A stretch of 64,000 bases of DNA. It comes from Emydura subglobosa. Taxonomy: Eukaryota > Chordata > Testudines > Chelidae. This document shows positions 1 through 10,570 of this stretch, piece by piece. Under the pieces are notes generated by a model, which was not told where the DNA came from, ran no database searches, and saw nothing but the letters and a program-made list of their open reading frames with translations. Numbering within the stretch: position 1 is the stretch's first letter; each line of letters starts with the position of its first letter. The stretch spans positions 5,067,702 to 5,131,701 of the forward strand of contig ML679961.1 of the NCBI GenBank assembly GCA_007922225.1, read 5' to 3'. The translations under genes were made by a program, and so were the position numbers.

Positions 1-507
1 AGCAAACTACATTCTTCTGGGATCTTGGAATTTATGTTAACATGGATCAGTGATTTGCCTTTCAAAATATGAAGGGCCACACACTCCACTGATATCAGTC
101 AGCAGCGCTCCGATGCAGTCCAATGGAGCTGAGGAACTGGCCCAAAGACAGGAGAGATTAAAAAGGAAGGAAGGAAGGTAGTAACATTTATTTGCCTACT
201 ACTGCAGTCGGGTACATTTTTGGCATTAATTATGGTCATTATTTATCTATTAGTTTCATTAAGTGGGAGGGTCTGCCTAGTACTTTAGACACAAAAGAGG
301 ATGTAGTCCCTGCCCCAAGGAGATTACAACTGGGCATGATCCTGCTGCCACTGAAGTCAGTAGAAAAATTCCCATTTTGCGGCAGTAAGAGCAGAATGGG
401 GCTCCACATCGTCAGCATTCTTGGGGCAATACTGCCACTTGTTTTCCAGTCAAAGGAAAGGAAAAAGCAATGAACACAAAGATTTCAGATGCAATTTTCA
501 AAGGCAC

Positions 508-576
508 CTCTATTTTCAAAAGGGATGTAGGCCCTTAGTTGCCTAACTGTGCTCACATCACTTTTGAAAATGGGAC
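508..576. repeat. short palindromic MITE-like remnant
   Basis: ATTTTCAAAAG at 512-522 is matched by its exact inverted copy CTTTTGAAAAT at 561-571. The loop contains TAGGCCC and GCCTAACTG segments. Palindromes with TTTTCAAAAG-type arms are common in turtle and bird genomes as old non-autonomous DNA transposons. Family and limits are unknown. Confidence 0.5.
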
Positions 577-962
577 CTAGACAATTTGGAAGATTTTATC
601 TTTCCTCAAAATGACCCTGGAAATACAGAGTGGGATTTTCTAGTGTGCTCTTGGGTGAGGTAAATGCAAATTTCCCACCTCCAGTTATGCAAAAACCCAA
701 CCTTTTGAAGCTACTCCCTAAGGGTGAGCTTGTCTGCTGACCACCTGTTACATAAGGAGAAGATCAAAGGCCTAAACTGCATACACAAAAGACTGACCTA
801 TTCAGATTGTTCTGGTTCTGAATTTGAAACAGTTAGGAACTTGTAACCATGGGGAAAACCCAGTTGTGGGTTTTGATGGACAACACCGACCAGAACCCGA
901 GGTTGGAATTGGGGTGAGCTGTTTTAGTAGGCATGGAGATTCTTTTATTATTTTAATAGGTT

Positions 963-972
963 NNNNNNNNNN
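963..972. other. assembly gap (10 N) with duplicated flanks
   Basis: Ten N bases are flanked by two identical 47-bp segments, 916-962 and 973-1019, both starting GAGCTGTTTTAG and ending TAATAGGTT. This looks like two contig ends that overlap but were not merged, so the true gap may be zero or negative. Confidence 0.9.
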
Positions 973-3798
973 GAGCTGTTTTAGTAGGCATGGAGATTCT
1001 TTTATTATTTTAATAGGTTTTCTCTGCAATGCTTTCACCTTAAGAATAAATGGGCTTGCTTATAAAGAGCTGTGCTGTAACTTAAAACTATAGGCCATTA
1101 CACTGTTCATAGCCTGTGGAAAGAAAATAAAAGTGCAGACGCTGGCCTGTTTAGGCAGTCTGGTGTGCTGGAAATATCACAGTGTAGGCAAGGAACTGTG
1201 CGACCTGAAAAAACCCAGTCAGGAGGGAGAGAGATGTGGGTGTCTGCCCAAGAGAGGTGACGGCTGAGGGGCCGGGAACTAGACCAGGTGCCCTTGAGAC
1301 AGAAATACATGCGCCATTACCCTGAACTAGTACATTTTTGTTTTTAAAGGAGGAGGCCATCAATTGCAAAACAAGGCTGAGTTTAATGTGTCACTTTAAA
1401 ATACCATATGTTCGCTTACAATTCAAAACCCACTTTTTCCCCACCAGCATGAATATCTGAAGGTCCCTGGTCCATAACTGACACCACGTATAATGTGCAT
1501 TACAGAATGACAATACATCATATTTAACCCTTATTTATAAAGATGTCTTATCCCAGGTGTGCTATCTTTTTTTCACTAAGTATTTCAGCTGAATTCCTAG
1601 CGTCCAACGAAGGGCCTGACCTCTTTCATAGGTGCTCATGCACAACATATAAGCCTTAACAAATACTTTCCTATGCATTGCAGAAGCATTTGTTCCAAGA
1701 TACCCAACACGTGCCCCTGTGCTTGAGAAGCGAATGGATGCATTGGTAGCACACACCATTTAATGCTTCAAGTCAATAATGCAGATGCTAAGAAAAATCC
1801 TAATGACAATTCCTAATATTTAGAATTACAGCAGATTTCATAAAACGTCCAGCCACAAGTTTGCTTGCAGGTGGGTAACAAACATTAATGGCCTACTGTA
1901 TTCCCGGGCATGTGCACATGTGCCAAAAGAAGCATTTACCAGATAAACTACAAAGATTCCTTAACACGTACTATCACAATACTTCTGTGAGAACGGGAAG
2001 CACGAGAGCAATGTCACATCACTGAGCTACGCTGCTTACATAATGTGGAGCAGTAACTAAAAACACGGGGGCAAGTGAGAGACAGAAGAACCGATTTAGC
2101 CCTAAGCAAGCAAGTACAACTTGTATTGTAGTCAAAAGGGTTGAATCTCCTTAGACCAGGAATTAAGGTGACCCAGAGAATACGTCGGCTCTTACACATC
2201 CACATGTCACCCCACTGATATCCATGAGGTAGCCTGAGTGTGAATGAGTATAGAATTTATCCCAGGAGTGTGTAACGTGCTAGTGCTGCACCAGCCTCAT
2301 ACCGTTACCCCTGTCTTTGGACTTTCTGGCTTTGGTTGTTATGTCACAGCTTTATTGCAGATTACGACTGCACATCGTATGTACCATGTTTTCCTGCGAA
2401 AGTGCTGCATCTGCTGTACATCATGTGCTTCTCTTCTACTAGGAGGGGTTTTGTTTAGCCTACCATTTGATACCATTTTCTAAAAACCATCTTATGGGCT
2501 AAATGAAGTGCTGATTTACATTCTGGACAATGCCTTTGAAGGCAGTGAGCTTGCCTGCGATGTAAAATCAGCAGAGATTTCTGTAATTTCCAGATGCTCA
2601 AAAGCATTGTGGACAAACTACTTGCATTCATCTAATCTGCTCCTCCAAGCTGCAATGCACATGTTGAAATTCTCATCCATTTGCACAGATAAAAACCTGG
2701 CAAAAACCAGCTCCCAAAGCCAGGGTTCCACGACACCCAGAGTCATGCATTATGGTTTTGAACAGGTGTCCATGAGCGCAAGAAAGAGAGAGACACACAG
2801 ACTGATCTTAGATGGAGTGATTCGCAAGCCACTGTAAAGAAATGTGACACGACTAATGAGAAGAAATGCCCCTACAGTAAAATGTGTCCTGTCAGTTGAT
2901 CCCTGTGGTGGCTGCCACATGTTATGGATCCAGGTATTCCTGGTTGTATGTTTCACCACCCCGCATGATTCCTACCGCCGCCACTCTCCAACATGCACCA
3001 ATTTGCTTCCCTCTCCATGTCTAAATTGGATATTTGTCTTCTCTGAATCTGTGCTCTGCCAACAGGCGGGGGTCAGCATTCCTGACATCAGGGTGCTGTT
3101 GCCAGGGCAAGCATCTGAATGAGGGGAACTCATGGGGAAATGCAAAATAAATACATGGACAAATCCTCTTCAGGGAGCCGGGCAGGACAGGGGGGCCCGG
3201 ACCAAAGGGCAGGCTCCGGGCAGTGCCGGAGGGGGGGACATGAGTGCAGCTGGCTGGTTCTCCCCCACCCCTGCAGAGGCTCTCCCAGGACCCCTGGCAG
3301 GACTTGGGCAGGAACTGGGAGTGCAAGAAAACCACCCTCCCGCTTCGCCCAGCACCGCCGCCCTCTGCCTGCCAGGGGGAGGGTTCGCCCGGCGGGCCGG
3401 GCAGCTGCCAGACCCGGAGCAAGCGGGGCTCCCACTTGCCCCGCAGCCCCTGGGCTGGTTCGCCCGAGCTCGGCGGGGGGGAAAGCGTCTTTCTCGCCTC
3501 CCCCCAAGGGACCTCCCGGGGCTCCCCGCGGGCGCTTTGCTCAGGCACCGGGAGGGAAGGCACGGGCCGTAGCGGCCCCGGTCCTGGCCCGCCCCCGGCC
3601 ATCGCTTCGGGGCTGGGAACGGCGGGGGGGTCCCCTCCCAGCCGCTCCGGAGCGGGGACTCCGCTTCCGTTCCGCCGCGTTCCCACGGCGGCGCATCGCC
3701 ACCGCCCGGCGGGGAAGGGAGGACGCGGCAAGGGGTTCACAGCCGAGGACCAGCGGGTCTCTGGGCTCCCAGCCCAAGCCGCCCGCCCGGCTCACGGC

Positions 3799-3888
3799 GG
3801 GGGGGGGGGGGGGCAAGGCCGGGCCCCCGGCCCCACCCCCCCCCCCCCCCGGCTCCCCTAATCGGTCCCTGGCGGGGGGGGGGGGGGG
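3799..3888. repeat. three 15-nt homopolymer runs (G15, C15, G15)
   Basis: G15 at 3799-3813, C15 at 3836-3850 and G15 at 3874-3888 lie 22-23 bp apart, 220-310 nt inside MDGA2 intron 1. Either strand could form G-quadruplexes, or the runs could pair as a G/C hairpin. Run lengths in such sequence are prone to sequencing error. Confidence 0.9.
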
Positions 3889-4112
3889 ACCCGGGCTCCC
3901 TCCCGGTGCCGGTGCTCATGGCAACGGCGGTGCAGCCAACTCTCCCGAGCCGGAAAACCAAGCCAGGTCTCCCCACTGGGGGGGAGGGGGGGCCCGATCC
4001 CGATCCCGGCGGCCCGATCCGTCCTGCACCGGTGGGGGGGTGCACAGCCCCGGGGGGCGGCGAGGAAGCGGCACCAGGTCAGGCTGGGCAGGGCGGGACG
4101 GGCCACACTCAC

Positions 4113-4185
4113 CGTAGACCCCTTGGCCGGAGATCCCCTCCAGCAGCACGGTCAGCAGCCAGACCAGCCCGGAGACGACATCCAT
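4113..4185 (-). CDS. MDGA2: MDGA2 first coding exon (signal peptide), partial gene
   Basis: MDGA2 is a GPI-anchored immunoglobulin/MAM-domain protein of the neuronal surface that binds neuroligins and restrains synapse formation. The exon encodes 24 residues, MDVVSG followed by LVWLLTVLLEGISGQGVY, plus the first base (G) of a split codon. From family knowledge the vertebrate MDGA2 N-terminus is nearly identical, with conservative changes near residues 3-5. The hydrophobic LVWLLTVLL core is a secretion signal. The exon ends TACG with a consensus GTGAGT donor at 4112-4107, giving a phase-1 intron as is usual for signal-peptide exons. The start context is strong (A at -3, G at +4). The same frame stays open upstream to a more distal ATG at 4968, but that stretch is low-complexity, Pro/Gly/Arg-rich CpG-island sequence, so I prefer 4185. 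The Ig, linker and MAM exons lie outside the window, beyond position 1. MDGA1 is less likely because the GISGQGVY ending is typical of MDGA2. Confidence 0.87.
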
Positions 4186-4670
4186 CTTCGCGCCGGCATC
4201 CGCATCTCCAGCCGCCGGCGGCGGGGAGGACGAGCCCGCGGAGGGAGCCGGGCAGCCGCGGGGGGGGCGGGTGACCCGGGGTAACTCCTCTCCGCCGGGC
4301 GCCCCCCAGCCCAGCCCAGCCCAGCCCCGCCGGGACCCCGCTCCTCCTCCTCCTCCTCCTCCGGGGGGACGCGGCTCACTCGCCGGGCTGCGCACAGCGG
4401 CGGCTCCGAGCGCGCTCCGGGGCCAGCCCAGCCGGCGGCCGGCGCCCGTCAGAGGCCATGGCCGCGCCGCGCCCGGGGCATGGTGCGGGCGGGCCGGGCT
4501 GCCCGGCGGGGAGAGGGGGGGCGCCTGTCCGGAGCAGCCCCGGGGAGCGGCGCTGGGTGGCTGGGGGCGCGCTCGCTCGCTCTGCCCCGCCTGGCCCTGC
4601 GGCCTGCCCGGGGGCGGCGGGCGCTGGGGGCGATGCAGCTGGCCCGGCGCGGGAGGCTGGGCGCCCCGGC

Positions 4671-4710
4671 TGTGTGTGTGTGTGTGTGAGTGTGTGTGTG
4701 TGTGTGTGAG
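4671..4710. repeat. (TG)n microsatellite in the MDGA2 5' region
   Basis: There are about 20 TG/CA units interrupted by two GAG triplets. The run lies roughly 490 bp upstream of the MDGA2 start codon inside the CpG island, so its length could vary between alleles within 5' UTR or promoter sequence. Confidence 0.9.
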
Positions 4711-5350
4711 GGCGAGCGGGCGGGCGAGCGGCCGGCCGGGGCGGTCACGTTGAGCTCTACGTGCGGGGAGCCGGGGCTGGCTGAGCCGCAGCCCGGCGAC
4801 GTCAAAGCCTGCGTGGTTCTGCCGCCCGCCCCCTCCGCCTCCTCCTCCGCCTGCTCCGCCCGCGGGCCCCGCTTCCCCGCGCCGGCGCCGACCCCCCCAC
4901 CCCCGGCTACACCCGCCCGGTGTAGGAGGCAGCACGTGGGTGGAGGTCAGGCCCGGGGACACACACACACCCCCCCCCTCTGCCCCATACCCCCACTGGC
5001 TTCCCTGCCGGAGCTGCCCGCCCCTGGGGTGAACAACCAGGACCGGGGGGAATCGGCGTCACCCCCCCCCCCATATCAGGGACCCGTCCCCATCAAATCG
5101 GGACCCCGGGTCACCCGAGCCCACTCCAGGCCGGAGGGGAGGGGGGCGGCCCTGGGCGGCGCAGAGAGGGGCTCCGGGAAGCCGCCTGCAGAGGGAAGGG
5201 GGGACCCGCTCCCCCGCCTAGAGCCAGGGCCGTAGCGAAGAGTCGCTGCCCAACCCACGGACCGACCCTGGCGGACAAAGCCAACCCTGGTGTAAACCTG
5301 CCTCTCACTGGCCTCGCCTTGTGCTCATCGCTCTGCAGGGGCAGATCTTC

Positions 5351-7500
5351 AGCCACCCTCACTAGCTCAGAAGCTGCATTGCCTCCCCCCCCACCCCCCA
5401 TTTAACAGGGTGTTTGGGTTGTTTTTTTTCCCATGAACAGCAGGGTTTTTCCTCAGAACACCTTCCCTTCCTGGCCTGACTTCCTTCCCCTTACTGAGTC
5501 CTGTTTTCTACCTCCCACCATGGCTCCTCCAGGGCTAACATCACCTGTTTCACAGCCTCAAGCCAGGGGAAAGGAGGACTGGCTTGCAGTCCAGGCCTGG
5601 TTATGGGCTGTGCTTGGGAAGTCTGGCCAAACCATTACTTTCCTCGCCTTGTCTTTCCTCCCTTGGAAATTCACTGGAAATGCAGGAGCAGGAAACATCG
5701 GCCACATTCCGTTTGTAGAGTGCCTAGCCCCCCAGGGGATCCCATCCACGGCTGGCCCTTCCCCGCTATCCCCCAAACACGACTAACAACACGGTGAGCC
5801 ATGGCCCCCCCAGCCCCTCATTGGGCTCTGTTTAAGAATGGCCTTACTCTCCGCTTAGCTCCACTGCTCCTCAATCTTCTTGCTCCTCATCTGGTCTTTT
5901 CTTCCTTAACAGATTGGATCTGTCTTGGGGCAGCCCCATTCTTTTGGGGGCTGTAAAAACTGGTGGAAGGAAGAAAGCCCCTGTCCCAAAGAGCCCCCGC
6001 TCCATCTTTTCTCCCAGGCCTTGGGGGAAGAGGGTATCAGGAAAGGCGACACTTTTTACAGGTGATCTGAGCGGAGGAGGATTAGCAGGCCGGGTTGCCC
6101 CACTGTGTCTGTGTGAGACACGGCATTTAAAAAGTTGCAATTGAACAGGAGGTGGGGGGATGGGCAGCTGTTGATTGGGGAATCAAACATGAAATGAGGG
6201 AATATCACCCTCTTACTAGAGGTGAGCTGACAAAACCTATTTTTAAATGAAAATGTGCACCATGAAGCTGTAGAGAGCACATCCCGTCTTGTGGTACGCT
6301 GGCTATTTTGCAGGGAGTATCAGCACTAGCTCAGGGACAGCACCAGCTCCATTCCCATGGCAAGGTAAGAGTCAGACTGCATAAATCCATCCTTACGGGT
6401 GCAGGGTCCTGCTCAATTCACGTACTGAGAAGAACAGACTTGCCTCCCTTTACCCCAGTGCAGTGGGCCTACTGGGCTGTAAGTGACTCTTCTCTCTTGG
6501 ACCCAACCCCTCTCAGGTTTTCCTTGCACCAGCACCGCTCTTGCGTTATCCAGAATTGACACAGGGGTTAGTGGGGTCACAATGTGGCCCTGCCACTTTA
6601 GTTACGACTGCTCCACGCCAGTGAAAGCCAGGATTGTAGAACAGCTCTTTAAGAAAAAGCTAAATTTCTCTCTTACAGGCCTGCCTAGATCAATTAAGGA
6701 TTAGTGTCCAAGGCCAACAAAAGATGACATGCTGGAAGAAGCTGCAGTCCTGTCAACGTCCCCTGTGACACCAGTGGCATGGCCAGGTCGATAGCATTAG
6801 CGAGGGCTGGAATCTCCACAGTCATTCTTTAACACCAGCCAGCGGGGCCAGCCGCTGAAGTCTCCGTTTGTGCTCCTGGTTTGAAATCATCTAGTGCGTT
6901 GGGGTACGAGAGCTCATTTACCCCCTATTTACTGGGGGCCAGAGCTGTCCCATACAAGACGTTCTTTAATGTATTGATTCAGTGCTGGGTTTACGCAGCC
7001 AGCTGTTCCGGCAAGGAGGGAAGGTGCACGTGGTATAGAGCCAGCAAGACGTGCTGTGCTGTGCTCCAACAATTGCTAGCTGGCCACAGGGCCCATTGGG
7101 GGTATGTGCAGCTGGACATACAGAGCAGCCGTGAGAGGTGCTGGCACCTTCCGTTCCCGTTAACTGCAGTGGGAGTTTCGGGCACTGATTGACTCTGGAG
7201 ATGTAAGGGTTCCTAGGGACACATTTGCCCTCCCTCCCCACCACCATCCCAGATCCTGTGCCAATAGGAACTCAGCTGGACGCAAGATTCAGCCCTCCGA
7301 TTCCTAGATTTTTCGGGACTCCAATGGCACGAGCAGGCTCAGAAGCATGGCACCCTGGGGGCATTTAGACAGCGACAAAATCCATTTCCTGGTTACTTCC
7401 CTGCTGAGCAGCACAGCACAGTTTGCAAGGTACCACCTAGGAGACAGGACATCTGCACTGCAAACTGAAACAAAAAGCCTCTGGGCAACAAGTGTCAAAG
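5351..7500. other. non-genic flank upstream of MDGA2
   Basis: GC content falls back to background after the island. No coding frame with recognisable protein similarity, no LINE frame and no RNA gene was seen. Frames at 5433-5786 and 5871-6144 have no domain-like composition and are probably chance. Confidence 0.6.
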
Positions 7501-7680
7501 CCCGGGTCAGCTGACTATGGCACTAAATATAGCAGGGCAGACTTTCCGAGCCTGGCTGGAGCAGGTACTCTCTAACCCAGCGACAGAGGAGGGCTTCACA
7601 GCCTGGGCTCCAGCCTGCGTGGGAACGTCTATACTGTGATTTTTAGCACCATAGTGCGAGTCTAAGTCAGTTGACCTGGG
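7501..7680. mobile_element. palindromic MITE
   Basis: The left arm (about 7501-7548, starting CCCGGGTCAGCTGAC) pairs with the inverted right arm (about 7620-7680, ending GTCAGTTGACCTGGG). Both arms share TATGG, a CACTAAA-type core and GTCTATACTG-like sequence. Long near-perfect arms around a short centre are typical of fold-back MITEs. A related GTGTAGATGTAC motif lies just outside at about 7715, so the true end may be further right. Confidence 0.6.
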
Positions 7681-8063
7681 TTTTGAGGCAAGCTGCTGCC
7701 GGGGGGGATGACAGTGTAGATGTACATACAGTGTATTCCACATTCCAAAATCACCCCGAAAACAGACAGCTCACCATACAATCCCAGCTTTCCATACTTG
7801 AGTGCGTGTTTTGTAGAGGCCTGCTTCACTGCCAATACAACTCCATTCACTACCCTTACCCCCCCCCCCCCAAAAAAAAAGTCAAACCAACCTAAAAGAG
7901 AGCAGTGTAAAGCCAAATACTAAGAGTATTTGCCTGTCCCTCATGGCTTGCGTAAGCTACACAGACAATAGTTCTGTGCTGGAACACAGAGTGCAGATCC
8001 CCTGAAGTAAACTGGTCACACACCACCTTCAGCAGACAAGCAGGTGGCATAGTGAAGACAGAT

Positions 8064-8215
8064 TTCATAGAGCTGAAGGCCAGAAGGTACCATTAGATCA
8101 TCGAATATGACCCTCTGCATAGCACAGGCTGTTAACAATTTATCCGCCTTCCCCTGCGTTGAGCCCAGTCGCTTGGGTTAGACTAAACCACTTCAGCCTT
8201 CGAGGAGACAAGCTG
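8064..8215 (-). mobile_element. CR1 LINE 3' end, truncated
   Basis: The plus strand reads TTTCATAGAGCTGAAGGCC, then AGAAGGTACCATTAGATCATC, then a GTTGAGCCCAGT segment. This is the reverse complement of a CR1 3' terminus of the kind abundant in turtles, and it is 5'-truncated like most CR1 copies. Confidence 0.75.
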
Positions 8216-9474
8216 TTGTGAGCCACTGGCGGAGACCAGGGGAGACTGAGGTGTCTCCAATGCCTAAGGGCCTGGGAATGGCAGGAATTGCTCAGGCGGG
8301 ATGTACCCAGGGGATCCTAGCAGGTAATTGACGTGTAATGCAGCAGCTAGGATTGTTCCACATATTGCTCTGAGTTACGCAGGGCTTGCTCGCTCCCTGC
8401 CTGCTACAGCTTGCATGGCAGGAAAAGGGAGGAGAAGGAGGTGGCCATGCAGTGTAGCTTTCTGCGCTGACTTATGCCCAAGAGCAGCCTGTGTTCGTAT
8501 CTGAGTCGCTCTTGCAGAAACCAGGTTTCTTAGACTTCTACTGCAGATGACCTGGGAGTCTTTCCAAAGGGGTTCTCCACAGCATGGTGGTAGGAGGTGG
8601 GGGTGGGGAACCGGTTCAAGTTAATTCCTCAGACAGCATTAACTTCTGATGGTTTCCCTCATGGGATTGAAGGTAAGGGATAAGCAGAGCTAGCTTTCTC
8701 CTTAGCTTACTGCTTATCCTCCGGTGAGTTCCTCTAGATCTACAGAGCCCAAACCAGGGATGGGAGAAAAGAAGAGAACCTGCTTCAGAGGTGAAATTTC
8801 AGACTGGGTCAAAAGGCAGGAAAGGCAACATGGCCCTCCCACACTATTGGGGTACCGGGGCGTGGGCCAGAGCCCTCCCACAAGCGGGCGTACAAACCAT
8901 ACCTAGCTTTGTGCCTCCCATGCAGCAGAAGCATGCTCACAGCTAGAACCAGCTGAAGAGATTCAGTGCAGATTTTTGCCTTTTTTGAATTAAGATTTTG
9001 AATTTAGCAGTTTCCACTCCCCAATCTCTACCACCATCTGCGGGAGGCACAGGAACACCTCCCTAACGAGGAGTATCCGGTAGTTCCCTCTCTTTACAAA
9101 GCTGGTGTTCAACACCCCATCATGTGCTTTTTTGGCACTTTGAATTTGTTTAGTGTCACAAGCTTGCAAACAACCCCCCGCTGTGGATATCAGCAAGGCT
9201 ACACCAAAAAATCAGCCTCAGAGCACAGACCTCTACCATTTGAGCTAGAGGAATAACTCCATTAGCTGGTAGCTGTAGTAGGCTATTTCCTGGTGGCCCA
9301 GCCACTAGAACAGGACCTGAACATTCTGCCAATGAATTAGACACAATAAAATGAACACTACAGAGAATAAAGCACATGCTCAACTTTACAAACATAAGCA
9401 ATTTCACTGGAGTCAATGGGACTAGTCATGGCCTAAAGATAAACGTGTGTAAATATTGTCAGGATTGGTGCCTA
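8216..9474. other. non-genic interval with a tRNA-like SINE remnant
   Basis: No gene was seen. On the minus strand, 9252-9211 reads TAGCTCAAATGGTAGAGG followed by CTCTGAGG. This resembles the D-arm, anticodon and A-box part of a tRNA-Lys-derived SINE, but no clear B box follows, so the copy is decayed. The segment at 9405-9440 (AGTCAATGGGACTAGTCATG) looks like one arm of a palindromic MITE. Confidence 0.4.
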
Positions 9475-9550
9475 AATATAGAATCACAGATGCGTGGGGC
9501 TGGCAGGGACCTTGAGAAATCATCAAGTTCAGACCCCTGTGCTGATGCAG
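9475..9550 (-). mobile_element. CR1 LINE, 3' segment (left of LTR insertion)
   Basis: The plus strand reads AATCACAGATGCGTGGGGC then GGCAGGGACCTTGAG, the reverse complement of a CR1 3' end. The copy breaks at 9550 where a solo LTR begins and resumes at 10571. Joining across the insertion restores a continuous CR1 pattern. Confidence 0.8.
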
Positions 9551-10566
9551 TGTAAGGTCTGAGTGCCCTTTTTTTTTGGCTAAGTAGTAGGAGTCATATT
9601 AGGAGAGACAGCAGTCATAAGGTAGGAAGCATGTAGTCACATCTTCACATTCCTGAAATTACATCAAGACAATGTAGTATCAGACTGTTAAGAAGGTGCT
9701 ACTGTCCTAATAGCACCCACCAGCTCCAGACAAAGAAACAGATCTGAGTATGTTTAAATAAAACTTTGTTTGATAGCATTGTCTGACAAGGACTCACTTA
9801 TGAACAGCGGTGGTTGTAAAAATCTACATTTATAGTTTTATCTTTATAGTACCCACTTCTCTATTGTTTATCTGAATGATTTCTGTCTGGTTCTTTGATT
9901 GTTTCCGTCTGTTGCAGAACTAAGTGTGCAATATTTAAATCAACTAAGGTGGTGGGATAGGATTGGTTAAAGGACTGTTTCATAGTGGGCTAGGATTGGT
10001 GTTTTTAATACTTTCATTTAAAATGACTGGTTAAGGTACAGCTAAGCAGGACCCAAGATTTAACTATATAAACCGACATCCAAAAAGGAGTTCTTTGGAA
10101 CCTAACTGCAGGACACAGTCCAAGATCGGAGTTGCCTGACCTCAACACCCTGCCAGCTGTATTTACAGAAGCTGGTGTCCCCAGCTGATCTAATCCTGAT
10201 TGGTCACCAGGAGACGTTTGTCTGCTTTATTGGGAGTGGTGAGCATTGTATGCTTCGCCTGCGTATTCTGTTTTGGTAATTGTTAATAAACAGAGAATAA
10301 GGATATTAGTGTAAGGCTCCTTCATGGGTAAAAAACCCCACAAGCTCACAGAAAATTATGCCTGGAGCCCTACAGACTGGGAAAAGACAGGTACTTCAAT
10401 TAACCAGGTTATGCCCAGAGTCCTATGGCCTGGGAATGGGTGACCCCGAGCCCTAGAGTGTGAATTGGGTAAGGATAGGTCCCTTTCCCCCGGAGCCCTA
10501 CAGATTGGGAAAGGGTGAGGAGTGCCTTAACTATGTTATGCCTTGAGCTCTCATGTGTGGGTAACA
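9551..10566 (+). mobile_element. solo LTR of an endogenous retrovirus-like element
   Basis: The 1016-bp unit starts TGTAAGG and ends GGGTAACA, the canonical TG..CA form, and is flanked by a perfect 4-bp duplication GCAG (9547-9550 and 10567-10570). It interrupts a CR1 whose halves match across the join. Plus-strand promoter and 3' end signals are in the right order: TATATAAA at 10065-10072 and AATAAA at 10285-10290. The tail after the poly(A) signal carries about five degenerate copies of a motif like GAGCCCTACAGACTGGG. A 4-bp duplication is typical of gammaretrovirus-like (class I) elements, and its retention suggests a solo LTR formed by LTR-LTR recombination. No internal coding region remains. 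Confidence 0.85.
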
Positions 10567-10570
10567 GCAG

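Larger units (their letters stand above)
1..4112 (-). other. MDGA2: MDGA2 intron 1, 5' portion (open at window edge)
   Basis: This is the intron following the minus-strand exon at 4113-4185. It begins with GTGAGT reading down from 4112 and runs off the window at position 1. The part nearest the exon (about 3150-4112) belongs to the CpG island, and the rest is ordinary AT-rich sequence. It holds a short AAGG run at 163-178, a palindromic MITE remnant near 508-576 and an assembly gap at 963-972. I see no exon or recognisable LINE coding sequence. The longer open frames at 3021-4045 are GC-rich shadows. Confidence 0.75.
3150..5350. promoter_or_regulatory. MDGA2: CpG island spanning the MDGA2 promoter, 5' UTR and exon 1
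   Basis: About 2.2 kb is very GC-rich and dense in CG dinucleotides, in sharp contrast to the AT-rich sequence on both sides. It contains the MDGA2 start codon at 4185 and many GGGCGG/CCGCCC Sp1-type boxes, and I noticed no obvious TATA box near the start. The transcription start cannot be placed by eye but should lie above 4185 on the minus strand. The island also carries a (TG)n run at 4671-4710, a (CTC)n run at 4341-4362, tandem CCCAG units at about 4304-4326 and three 15-base G or C homopolymers at 3799-3888. Confidence 0.8.

Noticed and set aside
802..1093. Open frames crossing the N gap
   Set aside because: Both contain X residues from the 10 N bases and a duplicated segment, so they are assembly artefacts.
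3021..4117. Long overlapping open frames on both strands in the CpG island
   Set aside because: They are Pro/Gly/Arg-rich, present in several frames at once and explained by GC-rich sequence lacking stop codons. Only the 73-bp MDGA2 exon has protein similarity and splice support.
5433..5786. 117-residue frame just upstream of the MDGA2 island, possible divergent gene
   Set aside because: No signal peptide, domain or repeat pattern was recognised, and the opposite strand is open over much of the same stretch.
9203..9257. Possible functional tRNA gene on the minus strand
   Set aside because: The A-box region is tRNA-like, but no B box or acceptor stem pairing follows, so it is at most a SINE remnant.
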